Source: Methanomicrobium antiquum
GTDB lineage: Archaea; Halobacteriota; Methanomicrobia; Methanomicrobiales; Methanomicrobiaceae
DNA: 64,000 nucleotides
Reading direction: 5' to 3'
NCBI RefSeq assembly: GCF_029633915.1
Contig: NZ_CP091092.1
Location: 620,001 to 684,000 of the forward strand
Shown here: positions 1 to 8,752 of the stretch, one piece after another
How positions within the stretch are numbered: position 1 is the first letter of the stretch
Layout of the letters: each line of letters opens with the position of its first letter
Notes under the pieces: model-generated
Database searches by the model: none
What the model was told of the DNA's origin: nothing
Seen by the model: the letters and a program-made list of their open reading frames with translations, nothing else
Position numbers and translations under genes: made by a program

Positions 1-120
1 ATGGTAAAAGAGAAATGTGAAAACCTTACAAAAGCAGGCGTTACACAGATTATCTTTGGTTCACCTCTTGGTCCTGACATGACAAACTCAATCCGTCTTC
101 TTGGAAAATACATAATCTAA
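1..120 (+). CDS. mer: Methylenetetrahydromethanopterin reductase, C-terminal end (partial)
   Basis: Only the last 39 codons are in the window; the gene begins to the left. The residues ending in GSPLGPDMTNSIRLLGKYII resemble the C-terminus of the F420-dependent N5,N10-methylene-H4MPT reductase Mer. This cytoplasmic enzyme reduces methylene-H4MPT to methyl-H4MPT with F420H2 in methanogenesis from CO2. The complete mtd gene, which encodes the preceding step of the same pathway, lies 1.4 kb downstream on the other strand and supports the call. The identification rests on this short tail alone, so the gene name is likely rather than proven. Confidence 0.72.
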   Translation: MVKEKCENLTKAGVTQIIFGSPLGPDMTNSIRLLGKYII

Positions 121-260
121 GACTGATTTAGTTAAAAATACAACACAATTTTTTTTAAAAATTTCAGTTTTGTTTAGCGCAAAAAAAATATCCGGGTGTG
201 AGAGAACAAAAAAATCTTAAATTCGGTATTTTTTCTTTTGAAGAGAGTGCATTTGCTATA

Positions 261-322
261 AAAGTTACTTTGGAACTTACATGAGACTGTTTTACATGAA
301 ATATATTTTTCATGAACGTTTT
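261..322 (+). repeat. Intergenic repeat, copy A
   Basis: This is copy A of a window-wide repeat. In order the elements are an AAGTTAC-spacer-GTAACTT inverted repeat (imperfect here), a direct repeat of CATGAAA-like words, a second inverted repeat ATGAAA..TTTCAT, and a closing AACGTTTTTT. Copy A is followed 80 bp later by copy B in the same orientation. The second inverted repeat with its T-run looks like a terminator, but both copies precede a gene on the same strand, so a simple terminator role is uncertain. Confidence 0.7.
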
Positions 323-402
323 TTGATAAATTATAAAATCCATTATGATTTATCTGATAATAACTGCAAAATTACCTGTTTGGGTTTTATAAATTATATA
401 TC

Positions 403-465
403 AAAGTTACTTCGTAAACTTACATGAAACTGTTTGTATGAAATGATAATTTCATAAACGTTTTT
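403..465 (+). repeat. Intergenic repeat, copy B
   Basis: This well-preserved copy begins AAAGTTACTTCGTAAACTT. It continues with CATGAAACTGTT and the inverted repeat ATGAAATGATAATTTCAT, and ends AACGTTTTT. It ends 20 bp before the start codon of the GalT-like gene. It would therefore lie in that gene's 5' leader if transcription starts from the TATA-like site near 382-393. Confidence 0.75.
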
Positions 466-485
466 ACAGGAAGAGGGTATAAGTC

Positions 486-1463
486 ATGTTTTCAGAATCA
501 GTAATCCGTCTTGAAAATAATAATCTGTATGGCAGTTCTGATAATTATAAAAATCATCTGATAAACTTTCGGTGCGAAACTCTGACAGGCTTTAAATCAA
601 GAATAAGCCCTGCAAGAGCAAAAAGAGAGATTGACTGCAGATCTGATAACACCTCTTTTGAGCAAGGAAAAATTAATGCATGTCCTTTTTGTCCTGAAAG
701 GATATACTCTGAGACTCCTGTTTTTGCCGGCAATAAAAGAATTGAAATTGGTGAAAGTGTGACTTTTCCCAATCTGTTTCCTTTTTCAAAGACTCATGTT
801 GTTACTGTAATTACAAAAGAACATTCTCCCTGTTCATTTACCAAAAGGCAGATTGAAGATGCCCTGCAGGCTCAGTATATGGCGCTAAAAGATACAGCAG
901 GCTATCCCTCTGTCAACTGGAATAATTTATCATCCGCCGGTGCAAGTATGATTCATCCCCACATGCAGGGAATCTCTGATGATAGTCCTTCATATGTAAC
1001 AGGAGTTTACATAAAAAAAAGCAGGGAATATTTTTTGAAGAATAACAAAAATTACTGGGATATATTATCCTGTTGTGAGGTAAATTCGGAAAGGTATCTT
1101 TTCGGTGATGAGATAGTATGGTCTGCAAATCCTGTCCCTTTTGGAGAAAAAGAGATAAGAGGCTATATGCCGGTTTCTAAGATTTGTGATTTTTCTGAGT
1201 ATGTAGATCTTTTATCATCTGATATTTTAAAGATCATTGATTACTACAAAAAATCCGGGCATTTTGCATACAATATGACGATTCGTTTCGGCAAAAAAGA
1301 TTCAGATGAATCATTTAAGGCATTTGTATCAGTTATTGCAAGGATTAACCCAAACCCTGATTCCACATCCGATTCTGCGTATATGGAGAGGCTTAATTTT
1401 GAACCTGTTGTTTTGACAATTCCGGAAGAAATTGGTGCTGATTACAGACATAAATGTAGATAA
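486..1463 (+). CDS. GalT-like (HIT superfamily) nucleotidyltransferase
   Basis: This 325-residue protein resembles galactose-1-phosphate uridylyltransferase. A CPFC pair (C66, C69) matches the zinc-binding cysteines of the family. The motif SAGASMIHPHMQGI (H157-P-H159) matches the HPH nucleophile motif that carries the nucleotidyl group. A GAGG ribosome-binding site lies just upstream of the ATG. Family knowledge implies transfer of a nucleoside monophosphate between a sugar-1-phosphate and a nucleotide sugar, but the substrate cannot be read from the sequence. The gene stands alone next to C1-metabolism genes and behind two copies of an intergenic repeat, so context does not settle its role. 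Confidence 0.75.
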   Translation: MFSESVIRLENNNLYGSSDNYKNHLINFRCETLTGFKSRISPARAKREIDCRSDNTSFEQGKINACPFCPERIYSETPVFAGNKRIEIGESVTFPNLFPFSKTHVVTVITKEHSPCSFTKRQIEDALQAQYMALKDTAGYPSVNWNNLSSAGASMIHPHMQGISDDSPSYVTGVYIKKSREYFLKNNKNYWDILSCCEVNSERYLFGDEIVWSANPVPFGEKEIRGYMPVSKICDFSEYVDLLSSDILKIIDYYKKSGHFAYNMTIRFGKKDSDESFKAFVSVIARINPNPDSTSDSAYMERLNFEPVVLTIPEEIGADYRHKCR

Positions 1464-1523
1464 ATGCGAAAAAAACAGATATAAAAACCGGATTTAAAAA
1501 AAAGGATTTATTTATTTTTAGGT

Positions 1524-2366
1524 TTACCAGGGCTTTGAGATAAGTTCTGTCTTCTTTACTATCTCACCGTCTGACTTGTGTGGTCTTCTGATTACGCCAT
1601 CACAGCCCTTCTCAATCTCACGTGCTTCTTCACAGAGAAGCATTGCAGAGCGCATCATCTCGTGTGCGGATGCAACGATTGGCGTATAGTTCTCGTGTCC
1701 CTTTGTCATGAAACAGCCTTTGACGTTGACGCCTGCTACTGCCTGTGCTATCTCGTATGCTGCACGTGCCTTTGCATATGCGTATGGGTTTGAAAATTCA
1801 TCTACAACAGCCTTGTCTGATGTCATAACAATCTTTGGAAGCTCAAGTTCTGCTCCTTTCTTGCCTGCCTTTACCTGATCAATTACTGCGTCAATTGCAA
1901 GCTGGAGTTTCCTGAAAGCGCCTGTAATTGTAAGAACTTTTACAAGGTTTCCATTGTAATCTGACATCTCAACCGGGTCTAAGAATTCACGGCGTGCACC
2001 AATCATGGAGTCTGCCTTCATGATGATGTATCCAAATGATGATTCTTTGAGTGCGGCAAAGTCGTCTTTCTTTGTTGTAATGTCGTCTGTGATTACAACA
2101 CATGGGATTCCTGCCGCGGCAAGTGCCTCACGTGCACCCTTTGGTCCTGGAAGAACGCCGTTTGGTGAAACAACAATACAAAAGTCAGGAGCCCATGCTT
2201 TCATGTTGTCAACAACACGGTCAATATCTTCAGGCTGAAGTTTTGTTCCGCTTGTTGCCATGAATGACTGCATGTCTTCACGGTCTGCACGCTCATCGAG
2301 GAGCAGTTCTGCCATAACACCACTTGCTATATTTCCAAGTTTTGCAATTCCTACTTTAACTACCAT
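1524..2366 (-). CDS. mtd: F420-dependent methylenetetrahydromethanopterin dehydrogenase
   Basis: This 280-residue protein starts [18 protein letters not shown] and has the family's typical length and N-terminal signature. Mtd reversibly oxidises methylene-H4MPT to methenyl-H4MPT with F420, in the cytoplasm, as a step of CO2-reducing methanogenesis. The start has a GAGAGGT ribosome-binding site. It converges with the GalT-like gene and diverges from tfx across a 141-bp promoter region holding a repeated TTTAAATT motif. Its closeness to mer, the next enzyme in the pathway, supports the assignment. Confidence 0.95.
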   Translation of the reverse strand: MVVKVGIAKLGNIASGVMAELLLDERADREDMQSFMATSGTKLQPEDIDRVVDNMKAWAPDFCIVVSPNGVLPGPKGAREALAAAGIPCVVITDDITTKKDDFAALKESSFGYIIMKADSMIGARREFLDPVEMSDYNGNLVKVLTITGAFRKLQLAIDAVIDQVKAGKKGAELELPKIVMTSDKAVVDEFSNPYAYAKARAAYEIAQAVAGVNVKGCFMTKGHENYTPIVASAHEMMRSAMLLCEEAREIEKGCDGVIRRPHKSDGEIVKKTELISKPW

Positions 2367-2507
2367 ATTCTATACCTCTCAATTATGAGAACACTTTAAA
2401 TTCATCAGATCTGCTAATAAAGATTTTGAAAATAATCCGTAACAATCCTGTTAATTTAATATGTTAATTAGAAGTGTTTAAATTAATGAAAACATATAAC
2501 TATATTG
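2367..2507. promoter_or_regulatory. Divergent mtd/tfx promoter region with duplicated TTTAAATT motif
   Basis: Two near-identical 18-bp words face the two genes: AGAACACTTTAAATTCAT at 2388-2405 and AGAAGTGTTTAAATTAAT at 2470-2487. Each TTTAAA lies about 25-30 bp from the start codon it faces, as an archaeal TATA box would for a leaderless or short-leader mRNA. The AGAA(CAC/GTG) flanks are shared, which suggests a protein binding site overlapping each promoter. Binding by the adjacent Tfx protein is an inference. Confidence 0.55.
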
Positions 2508-2912
2508 ATGAAAGAGAGTCTCCTAACTGAACGCCAGAAAGAAGTTCTTCGATACAGAAAACAGGGATATACACAGCAACAGATAGCAGACATCATAGAA
2601 ACGTCAAAAGCCAATGTCTGCACAATAGAAAAAGCGGCGATGGAAAATATTAAAAAAGCCAAGGAAACGCTGGATTTTTTGTATACTCTTGATGCTACGC
2701 ATCTTTGCACAATAAAGGCAGGTTCTGATTTTCTTGATGCCGCAAAAGAGATATTCAGCGCGGCTGAAGGTCAGGGGATTAAAGTCCGCTATGATACAAT
2801 ATCTCTGATTAATCGTATGCGCGATTCAAACCCTGAAAGATTCAGAGCGAGATACATAAGAGAAGACATTGATGTCTACATAAACGAAGACGGAGACATA
2901 TATTTTAACTAA
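2508..2912 (+). CDS. tfx: Tfx family DNA-binding protein
   Basis: This 134-residue protein has an N-terminal helix-turn-helix (about residues 5-45, with ERQKEVLRYRKQGYTQQQIA) typical of Tfx and LuxR-like HTH domains. The C-terminal domain contains DFLDAAKEI and YINEDGDIYFN, which is characteristic of Tfx. Tfx was described in Methanothermobacter as a regulator of the molybdenum formylmethanofuran dehydrogenase genes. The ATG at 2508 is preferred over the TTG codon just before it. It diverges from mtd, so regulation of C1 genes is plausible. Its stop codon touches an intergenic repeat on the opposite strand. Confidence 0.85.
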   Translation: MKESLLTERQKEVLRYRKQGYTQQQIADIIETSKANVCTIEKAAMENIKKAKETLDFLYTLDATHLCTIKAGSDFLDAAKEIFSAAEGQGIKVRYDTISLINRMRDSNPERFRARYIREDIDVYINEDGDIYFN

Positions 2913-2966
2913 AAACGTTCATGAAATTATATTTCATGCAACAGTTTCATGTAGTAACTTTCATGT
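2911..2966 (-). repeat. Intergenic repeat, copy C (inverted)
   Basis: Read on the minus strand this copy gives CATGAAAGTTAC, then CATGAAACTGTTGCATGAAA, then ATAATTTCATGAACGTTTTT. The first hairpin has lost its second arm. The T-run end overlaps the stop codon of tfx. This copy points toward the tfx coding strand, opposite to copies A and B. Confidence 0.7.
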
Positions 2967-3384
2967 TAAAAAAATATTTTTTTCCAATCCATCAATGAAA
3001 TTAACTTTAAATGTGAGTTGTTTTTTAAGATTCATCACCTCCAGCGGCAATAAATTTCTAAAAAATTAAATTTTAAAAAGAAACAGTCTGCCTGATTTTA
3101 AAAAAGAATTTAAAAATTATATTGGAAATCTGGTGATGGAACTTAAGTCTGAATTCCTGTCAAAGAATTTTTCCTCAAATCTTTTCACATCACTAGCTTT
3201 ATAATGCAATAAAGAAAATATTTAGGAAACCGTTATAAGGTTTGTATGAATTCCCAAACATCTGATTTCAGTTTTAATACTGTGAATCTGAAAAGCAAAG
3301 GAATTCAGACCTTGTAATGTGGTTGCCCGGCAGGGGTTTTAAAAAGAAGTTTACATGAAACATCTGTTTCAGGTTTATGTTTTT

Positions 3385-3526
3385 TAAAAAAAAGTCTGCC
3401 GGTGATTGCCGAGATAGTAGGTTGTCAAATCTAATGATTAAGATATTGACAACGGGCTGACGACGTAGGATCTGATGTATGCGCCGAATGCAGGGTGGAC
3501 GAAAAATTTGTTTTTCGGCCCTTTTT
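3385..3526 (+). ncRNA. Candidate structured RNA with terminator-like end
   Basis: A 33-nt hairpin at 3421-3453 pairs GTTGTCAAATCT with AGATATTGACAAC around an AATGATTA loop. At 3500-3517 CGAAAAA pairs with TTTTTCG and is followed by CCCTTTTT, like an intrinsic terminator. Between them is a GC-richer stretch unlike its AT-rich surroundings. No family signature (SRP, RNase P, C/D or H/ACA) was recognised. It could also be a leader or attenuator element. Confidence 0.35.
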
Positions 3527-3744
3527 CCGCACTTTATTAAAATACAGGTAAAAAAGAGATCTGTTTTTAATAATTAGGAAGAGCGCAGATAGCGGTCAGA
3601 ATCTGTTAGAGAGACGTGTGGTAAACTGCAGAGATGTAGGTTTATACAGGAATTTTTAAATTCCAAAAAAAGCAGGAAACTGAAGCATTACATATTTGTA
3701 ACTGCGAAGACCTGAAAATCACGGATATCCAGGTTCATTTTGAC

Positions 3745-3760
3745 CAGACGAGACCGTCTG
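3745..3760 (+). promoter_or_regulatory. Hairpin upstream of the ribosomal operon
   Basis: CAGACG-AGAC-CGTCTG forms a perfect 6-bp stem with a 4-nt loop, followed by TTATTAAA. It lies 136 bp before the rpl3 start. It may belong to the operon leader; no binding protein can be named. Confidence 0.35.
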
Positions 3761-3895
3761 TTATTAAACCCAATATTTCCGGAAGAAAATTGCTGAAACA
3801 TTTGCGTACAAGTTTATGTTTTATTTTTCTTATCGGAATCTCGGAATAGTCAGAATCGATGCAAAATAAAAGCAAGATTTAGGATTGATTGAAAG

Positions 3896-4909
3896 ATGGC
3901 CAACATATCCAGACCACGCAGAGGATCACTTGCATACAGCCCCCGCAAGCGTGCAAAAAGCCAGGTACCAAAGTACAAATCCTGGCCTGAGTACGAAGGG
4001 GAGCCAAAACTGCAGGGATTTGCCGGATACAAAGCGGGTATGACTCACATTGTTATGGTTGATGATCACAAAAACAGCCCGAGCGAGGGTAAAGACATCA
4101 CAGTACCTGTAACAATTGTTGAAATTCCGCCAATGAAGGTAGTTGCAGTGCGTGCATACAGTGCAGACACATACGGAAGGCATGCATTCTCAGAAGTGTG
4201 GGCAGAAGGTGTCGAAGAAGCACTTGACGAGCGTATTGCTATTCCGAAGAAGAACAACAAAGAAGAAAGCATCCAAAGAATCACTGAAGGTATTGAAAAA
4301 GGACTGGTAACAGACATTTTTGCACTTATGTACACCCAGCCTGCAATGCTTACAGGTGTTCCAAAGAAAGTTCCTGACTTAATGGAAGTCAGAGTCGCAG
4401 GCGGCGATATGCAGGCACGCTTCGACTTTGCAACAGGTCTTTTTGGACAGGAAGTTGATTTTGATGCAGTTTCTGATGTCGGAAAGTACATTGACGTAAC
4501 AGCTGTTACAACAGGTAAGGGAACAAATGGTCCTGTTAAACGCTGGGGAATTCAGAAACAGAAGAGCAAACATTCACGCCAGGGCAAACTGCGTCATATA
4601 GGAAACCTTGGTCCGTGGACACCTCACCATGTAAGATGGCAGGTACCACAGATGGGTCAGATGGGATACCAGCAGAGAACTGAGTTTAACAAGCGTGTCT
4701 TAAAAGTCGGAGACTCTCCAGAAGAGATTAATCCTGCAGGCGGTTTTGTAAAATACGGTCTTGTAAGAGGCAAATATATTGCAATCAAAGGATCAGTCCC
4801 CGGACCTATTAAGCGTCTGATAAGACTCCGCCCTGCAATCAGAAACAGAGATCATGTAGATCGTGTACCGCAAGTCAGCTATGTCAGCACAATGAGCAAA
4901 CAGGGATGA
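3896..4909 (+). CDS. rpl3: Large ribosomal subunit protein uL3
   Basis: This 337-residue archaeal/eukaryal-type L3 starts [20 protein letters not shown] and contains the characteristic segment around [16 protein letters not shown]. It is a core 23S rRNA-binding protein near the peptidyl transferase centre. It is the first gene of the rpl3-rpl4-rpl23-rpl2 block, the usual archaeal order. GGATTGAT just upstream of the ATG acts as ribosome-binding site. The gene follows a long non-coding region that should hold the operon promoter. Confidence 0.97.
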   Translation: MANISRPRRGSLAYSPRKRAKSQVPKYKSWPEYEGEPKLQGFAGYKAGMTHIVMVDDHKNSPSEGKDITVPVTIVEIPPMKVVAVRAYSADTYGRHAFSEVWAEGVEEALDERIAIPKKNNKEESIQRITEGIEKGLVTDIFALMYTQPAMLTGVPKKVPDLMEVRVAGGDMQARFDFATGLFGQEVDFDAVSDVGKYIDVTAVTTGKGTNGPVKRWGIQKQKSKHSRQGKLRHIGNLGPWTPHHVRWQVPQMGQMGYQQRTEFNKRVLKVGDSPEEINPAGGFVKYGLVRGKYIAIKGSVPGPIKRLIRLRPAIRNRDHVDRVPQVSYVSTMSKQG

Positions 4910-4915
4910 TCTGAG

Positions 4916-5665
4916 ATGAATACACAGATTAAGTCAATTGACGGCAAAGTTGCAGGCGATATCGAGCTTCCGGCAATATTTGATGAACCATACCGCCCGG
5001 ACCTGATAAAGAATGCAGTACTGGCGCTTCAGAGCACCCGTTATCAGAGACATGGCACAAACCCTCATGCAGGTCTGAAAACATCTGCAGAATCATGGGG
5101 GAGCGGCCGCGGTGTTGCACAGGTGCCAAGGATTAAGAACGGTTCACGTGTAGCCCGTATCCCGCAGGCAGTCGGTGGTCGTGCGGCTCACCCGCCAAAA
5201 ACAGAAACAAATCTTATCCGCAAGATAAACAAGCAGGAAAAGAGAAAGGCAATCAGGTCGGCAATCGCCGCAACCATAATGGAAGAGCTTGTTTTGGCAC
5301 GCGGACACAAATTTGAAGGAACAGTTCCTTTTGTCTTTGATGACTCTTTTGAAGCACTTGAACAGACAAAGGAAGTTGTAGAAGCATTAAAACAAAACGG
5401 TCTTTACGAAGATGTCGTTCGTGCAAGAGACTCAAGAAAAGTTCGTGCAGGACGCGGAAAACTCCGTGGACGCCGTTACAAACAGAGAAAGAGTCTTTTA
5501 ATCGTTACAGGCGACAGGCCTCTTCAGTGTGCAAAAAATCTTGCAGGTGTTGATGCAGTATCAGTTGCAGAGTTAAACGCCGAGCACTTAGCACCCGGAA
5601 CACAGGCAGGACGCTTAACTGTATGGACTGTTTCTGCACTCAACAAACTGGAGGAGCTGAAATGA
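4916..5665 (+). CDS. rpl4: Large ribosomal subunit protein uL4
   Basis: This 249-residue archaeal L4 has the conserved loop [13 protein letters not shown] near residue 61 and [13 protein letters not shown] near residue 180. It lines part of the peptide exit tunnel. It lies 6 bp after rpl3, and its stop codon overlaps the ATG of rpl23 (ATGA), so the two are probably translationally coupled. Confidence 0.97.
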   Translation: MNTQIKSIDGKVAGDIELPAIFDEPYRPDLIKNAVLALQSTRYQRHGTNPHAGLKTSAESWGSGRGVAQVPRIKNGSRVARIPQAVGGRAAHPPKTETNLIRKINKQEKRKAIRSAIAATIMEELVLARGHKFEGTVPFVFDDSFEALEQTKEVVEALKQNGLYEDVVRARDSRKVRAGRGKLRGRRYKQRKSLLIVTGDRPLQCAKNLAGVDAVSVAELNAEHLAPGTQAGRLTVWTVSALNKLEELK

Positions 5666-5910
5666 TAATTAAATATCCGTATGTTTCAGAAAAAGCTTCA
5701 AGAGATCTTGAGTTTGACGGAAAGCTCCAGTTCATTATTGATTTGAAAGCTTCAAAAGAGCAGGTTGCAAAAGAACTAGAGAGAATGTTCGACAAAAAAG
5801 TGTCAAACGTTCAGACCCTCCTCACAATGAAGGGAAAGAAGAAGGCTATTGTCACATTTGAAGATGAAAAAGCCGGTGAAGAGATTCTCAGCAGACTTGG
5901 AGTAATGTAA
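5662..5910 (+). CDS. rpl23: Large ribosomal subunit protein uL23
   Basis: This 82-residue L23 starts [12 protein letters not shown]. The start at 5662 is chosen because GGAGGAGCTGAA gives a strong ribosome-binding site and the ATG overlaps the rpl4 stop. A longer reading frame opening at 5623 would put 13 unrelated residues in front. L23 sits at the tunnel exit and is a docking site for SRP and SecY-type factors. Confidence 0.95.
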   Translation: MIIKYPYVSEKASRDLEFDGKLQFIIDLKASKEQVAKELERMFDKKVSNVQTLLTMKGKKKAIVTFEDEKAGEEILSRLGVM

Positions 5911-5926
5911 AAAACGGGTGGTGTAA

Positions 5927-6640
5927 ATGGGAAAAAGAATAATATCACAAAACCGTGGTCGTGGAGGACCTGTATATCGTGCACCTTCGCATCTTTACAA
6001 GGCTTCACTAAAACACCCCGGATATATTACAGAAACAATCAGGGGAGAGATCATCGACATCGAGCATGATCCTGCAAGACATGCACCTATTGCAAAAGTC
6101 GAACTTGAGTCAGGCAAGAAAATTTTTATGCTTGTCACAGAAGGCATGGGTGTCGGCGAGAAGGTTGCATGGGGACCTGAAGCAGAAGTAAAGAACGGAA
6201 ATACCTTAAAAATGATTAACATCCCGATTGGAGCATATGTCTGCAATGTAGAGGCAAGGCCAAATGATGGCGGCAAATTCATCCGTTCATCTGGTGTTCA
6301 GTCACAAATTATTGGTAAATCAGAAGACGGACGCGTAGGCGTAAAGATGCCAAGCGGTAAACACAAGTGGTTCCACGGCGACTGCCGTGCAACAGTCGGT
6401 ATTGTAGCAGGCGGCGGAAGAAGCGAGAAGCCGTTTGTAAAAGCCGGTAAGAAATACCACAAGATGAAGACCCAGGCGGCAAAGTGGCCTCGCGTAAAAG
6501 GTGTCTGTATGAACGTTATCGACCATCCGTTCGGTGGCGGTGGACATCAGCACTGTGGACGCCCGAAGACTGTTTCACGCGGCACATCACCTGGAAGAAA
6601 GGTTGGTTCAATCGCTGCCAAGAGGACCGGAAGGAAATAA
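5927..6640 (+). CDS. rpl2: Large ribosomal subunit protein uL2
   Basis: This 237-residue L2 starts [20 protein letters not shown]. It has the conserved C-terminal region around [20 protein letters not shown], including the histidine important for peptidyl transfer in L2 proteins. Its ribosome-binding site GGTGGTGT lies in the 16-bp gap after rpl23. Order and length are standard for archaea. Confidence 0.97.
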   Translation: MGKRIISQNRGRGGPVYRAPSHLYKASLKHPGYITETIRGEIIDIEHDPARHAPIAKVELESGKKIFMLVTEGMGVGEKVAWGPEAEVKNGNTLKMINIPIGAYVCNVEARPNDGGKFIRSSGVQSQIIGKSEDGRVGVKMPSGKHKWFHGDCRATVGIVAGGGRSEKPFVKAGKKYHKMKTQAAKWPRVKGVCMNVIDHPFGGGGHQHCGRPKTVSRGTSPGRKVGSIAAKRTGRK

Positions 6641-6656
6641 AGGGGTGTAGCAAACT

Positions 6657-7070
6657 ATGGCAAAAAAACAGCAGAAGAGATTGCCGAGGCGAAAAGAAGA
6701 GTTCACCTATCACGGCTATAAAATTGAAGAACTTCAGCAGATGAGTCTGTCAGAGCTTCTCCCTATTATGCCTTCTAGAACCCGCCGCAAATTTGACCGC
6801 GGTTTAACAGAAGGACATGAGAAGCTTCTTGCTGAATTCAGGGAAGGCAAAGAGCGTATCAGGACACATGAGCGTGATATGATAATTTTGCCTGAAATGG
6901 TTGGAAAAAGCGTTGAGATTCACAACGGAAAGGACTTCTTAAAGGTCGAAATACAGCCTGAGGCAGTATTTATGTTTCTTGGAGAATTCGCACTGACTAG
7001 AAAACGTGTCAGCCATGGAAGTGCAGGTATCGGTGCAACAAGGTCCAGTAAATTCGTTCCACTGAAGTGA
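6657..7070 (+). CDS. rps19: Small ribosomal subunit protein uS19
   Basis: This 137-residue archaeal S19 carries the N-terminal extension usual in archaea ([20 protein letters not shown]) and the conserved C-terminal [20 protein letters not shown]. It binds the 16S rRNA head. A GGGGTGT ribosome-binding site lies 8 nt before the ATG. It is followed after 6 bp by rpl22. Confidence 0.96.
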   Translation: MAKKQQKRLPRRKEEFTYHGYKIEELQQMSLSELLPIMPSRTRRKFDRGLTEGHEKLLAEFREGKERIRTHERDMIILPEMVGKSVEIHNGKDFLKVEIQPEAVFMFLGEFALTRKRVSHGSAGIGATRSSKFVPLK

Positions 7071-7076
7071 TGTAAA

Positions 7077-7538
7077 ATGGCAAGAACTGATTATTCACTT
7101 AAGATGGACGGGGATAAAAATGCCCGTGCCAAAGCAAACGAACTTCCATGCTCTCCAAAACATTCAATTGAGATTGCAAAGTTCATAAGAGGCAAAAACA
7201 CAAAGTTCGCAATCGCCTACTTAGAGGATGTCGTAGCCCTTAAAAAAGCAATTCCGTTCAAGAAGTTTAACAGAAATGTTGCACACAAACGCGGTCTTGA
7301 CAAATGGGATGCAGGAAGATACCCTGTAAAGGCATCATCTGAATTCCTAAAGCTTCTTCACTCTGTTGAGAAAAATGCCGAGTATATTGGTCTTGATACC
7401 GATAAACTTGAAATTACAACAGTGTCTGCAAACAGAGGCAGAAGAACACGCGGTGTTTTCCCACGTGCAATGGGAAGGGCAACTGCAAAATTTGCAGAAT
7501 CTGTAAATGTTGAAATTATAGTCAGAGAGGTGGAGTAA
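7077..7538 (+). CDS. rpl22: Large ribosomal subunit protein uL22
   Basis: This 153-residue L22 contains the tunnel-hairpin region [19 protein letters not shown] near its C-terminus. The position between rps19 and rps3 is conserved across archaea. Its last base overlaps the rps3 start (TAATG arrangement), which points to coupled translation. Confidence 0.96.
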   Translation: MARTDYSLKMDGDKNARAKANELPCSPKHSIEIAKFIRGKNTKFAIAYLEDVVALKKAIPFKKFNRNVAHKRGLDKWDAGRYPVKASSEFLKLLHSVEKNAEYIGLDTDKLEITTVSANRGRRTRGVFPRAMGRATAKFAESVNVEIIVREVE

Positions 7539-8263
7539 TGGCAGTAGAGAGAAGATTTGTTGAGGACGGCATCAGAAGTGCCCGCGTAGAGCAGTACCTC
7601 ACAAAAGAGCTCAAGAGAGCCGGATACGGCGGAATGGATATTGTTCGAACTCCTCTTGGAACACAGATAACAATATTTGCAGAAAAGCCGGGAATTGTCA
7701 TTGGAAAAGGCGGAAAAGTAGTCCGTGAGATTACAGCAACCCTTCAACACGACTTTGGCATTGAATCTCCGCAGATTGAAGTATCACAGGTAGAAAACCC
7801 TGCATTCAACGCACAGATTATGGCAGAGCGCCTTGCAAACTCACTTGAGCGCGGCTGGTATTTCAGAAAGGCAGGAACAAGCATCCTTCGCCGTGTAATG
7901 GAATCAGGCGGTCTTGGCTGTGAAGTTATAATGTCCGGAAAGCTTACAGGTGCACGTTCACGTGTTCAGAAGTTTACAGAAGGATATATCAAACATGCAG
8001 GTGAGCCAAGCGAGACAATCGTTGAGCACGGATATGCAATTGCAATTAAAAAGCTCGGCACAATCGGATGCCAGGTAAAAATAGTTCCTCCGGGAGCAAA
8101 TCTTCCTGACCACTTTGAAGTGCTTGAGCCTGTAAAAGCCGCTCCTGAAGAAAGACAGGCATATGATGAGACTGCTGAGGATATCCCTGAAGACATCATC
8201 GGAAAAGAGATTGATGCAGAGATGGAAGCAGTAGAGGATGTACCTGAAGTGGAGGATTTCTGA
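7538..8263 (+). CDS. rps3: Small ribosomal subunit protein uS3
   Basis: This 241-residue S3 has an N-terminal KH domain with KPGIVIGKGGKVVREI at about residues 50-66 and an acidic C-terminal tail (about residues 205-241, rich in E and D) common in archaeal S3. It lies at the mRNA entry site. An AGAGGTGG ribosome-binding site lies inside the end of rpl22. Confidence 0.97.
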   Translation: MAVERRFVEDGIRSARVEQYLTKELKRAGYGGMDIVRTPLGTQITIFAEKPGIVIGKGGKVVREITATLQHDFGIESPQIEVSQVENPAFNAQIMAERLANSLERGWYFRKAGTSILRRVMESGGLGCEVIMSGKLTGARSRVQKFTEGYIKHAGEPSETIVEHGYAIAIKKLGTIGCQVKIVPPGANLPDHFEVLEPVKAAPEERQAYDETAEDIPEDIIGKEIDAEMEAVEDVPEVEDF

Positions 8264-8265
8264 AA

Positions 8266-8472
8266 ATGGCAATTTTCCGTTCATCAGAGGTAGCACAGTT
8301 CAGCGATGTCGAACTTGCAGAGCAGTTAGAGAAGCTTGAACTTGAACTCATTCAGGATTTGGGCAAGGTAAGCGCCGGCGGTGCACATGAAAATCCGGGA
8401 CGTATCCGTGAAATCAAACGCACCATCGCACGTATCAAGACCGAACAGAACAAGCGGAGAAATAAGGCTTGA
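8266..8472 (+). CDS. rpl29: Large ribosomal subunit protein uL29
   Basis: This 68-residue helical L29 contains the family motif NPGRIREIKRTIARIKTE. It sits near the exit tunnel beside L23. The start follows rps3 by 2 bp and uses GGAGGAT within the rps3 end as ribosome-binding site. Its TGA stop overlaps the TTG start of rnp1. Confidence 0.95.
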   Translation: MAIFRSSEVAQFSDVELAEQLEKLELELIQDLGKVSAGGAHENPGRIREIKRTIARIKTEQNKRRNKA

Positions 8473-8750
8473 TCAACCCTCAGAATGTATGCAGGCATGA
8501 ATTAATCGGATTGGAGGCGAAAGTCTCCCATTCATCCAATCCCAAACAGACTGGAATATCCGGTTTGATTGTTGATGAAACAAAAAACATGTTTGTGATA
8601 TGTTCTGAAGGAAGCCTTAAGAAAGTGCAGAAAAAAGGCGCGGCATTTGACCTTCTGCTTCCAGATGAGACCCTTGTAAGGGTTGATGGATCAGTATTGG
8701 TTATGCAGCCTGAAAGAAGAATCAGCATGCGAATCAAAAATCTGAGGTAA
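8469..8750 (+). CDS. rnp1: Ribonuclease P protein component 1 (Rpp29/Pop4 homolog)
   Basis: This 93-residue protein shows the Rpp29 core: [19 protein letters not shown] (about residues 25-43), a [11 protein letters not shown] strand and the closing [11 protein letters not shown]. It is a protein subunit of archaeal RNase P, which matures tRNA 5' ends. A gene for it between rpl29 and rps17 is a hallmark of archaeal S10 clusters. The start is TTG at 8469, overlapping the rpl29 stop; no in-frame ATG lies close by. Confidence 0.93.
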   Translation: MINPQNVCRHELIGLEAKVSHSSNPKQTGISGLIVDETKNMFVICSEGSLKKVQKKGAAFDLLLPDETLVRVDGSVLVMQPERRISMRIKNLR

Positions 8751-8752
8751 AT

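Larger units (their letters stand above)
121..485. other. Intergenic region with two copies of the AAGTTAC/ATGAAA repeat
   Basis: This 365-bp AT-rich gap between the mer end and the GalT-like gene contains no convincing ORF. It holds two copies of a roughly 63-bp intergenic repeat (listed separately) and TATA-like stretches near 254-262 and 382-393. The second TATA-like site lies about 20 bp before the second repeat. Transcripts for the downstream gene could therefore begin inside the repeat, but this is inference. Confidence 0.6.
2967..3895. other. Long gene-free region before the ribosomal operon
   Basis: About 930 bp without a credible ORF on either strand. It contains a partial repeat near 3350-3385 (TTTACATGAAACATCTGTTT), a candidate structured RNA at 3385-3526, a GGAATTTTTAAATTCC palindrome near 3650-3665 and a CAGACG-AGAC-CGTCTG hairpin at 3745-3760. 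I looked for SRP RNA, RNase P RNA and 5S rRNA signatures and did not recognise any. The last 130 bp before the first ribosomal gene probably hold the operon promoter and leader. Confidence 0.55.

Noticed and set aside
3650-3665. GGAATTTTTAAATTCC palindrome as a transcription terminator
   Set aside because: On the plus strand it is followed by A residues, not T, and on the minus strand the T-run precedes it, so it does not have terminator polarity.
2967-3895. SRP RNA, RNase P RNA or 5S rRNA before the ribosomal operon
   Set aside because: None of the conserved core sequences of these RNAs could be found on either strand; only generic hairpins are visible.
4066-4491. Long antisense frames across the ribosomal genes
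   Set aside because: These frames follow the codon bias of the well-supported sense genes and have no own motifs or ribosome-binding sites.
5623-5661. Longer start for rpl23
   Set aside because: The extra 13 residues are unlike L23, and GGAGGAG clearly serves the ATG at 5662.
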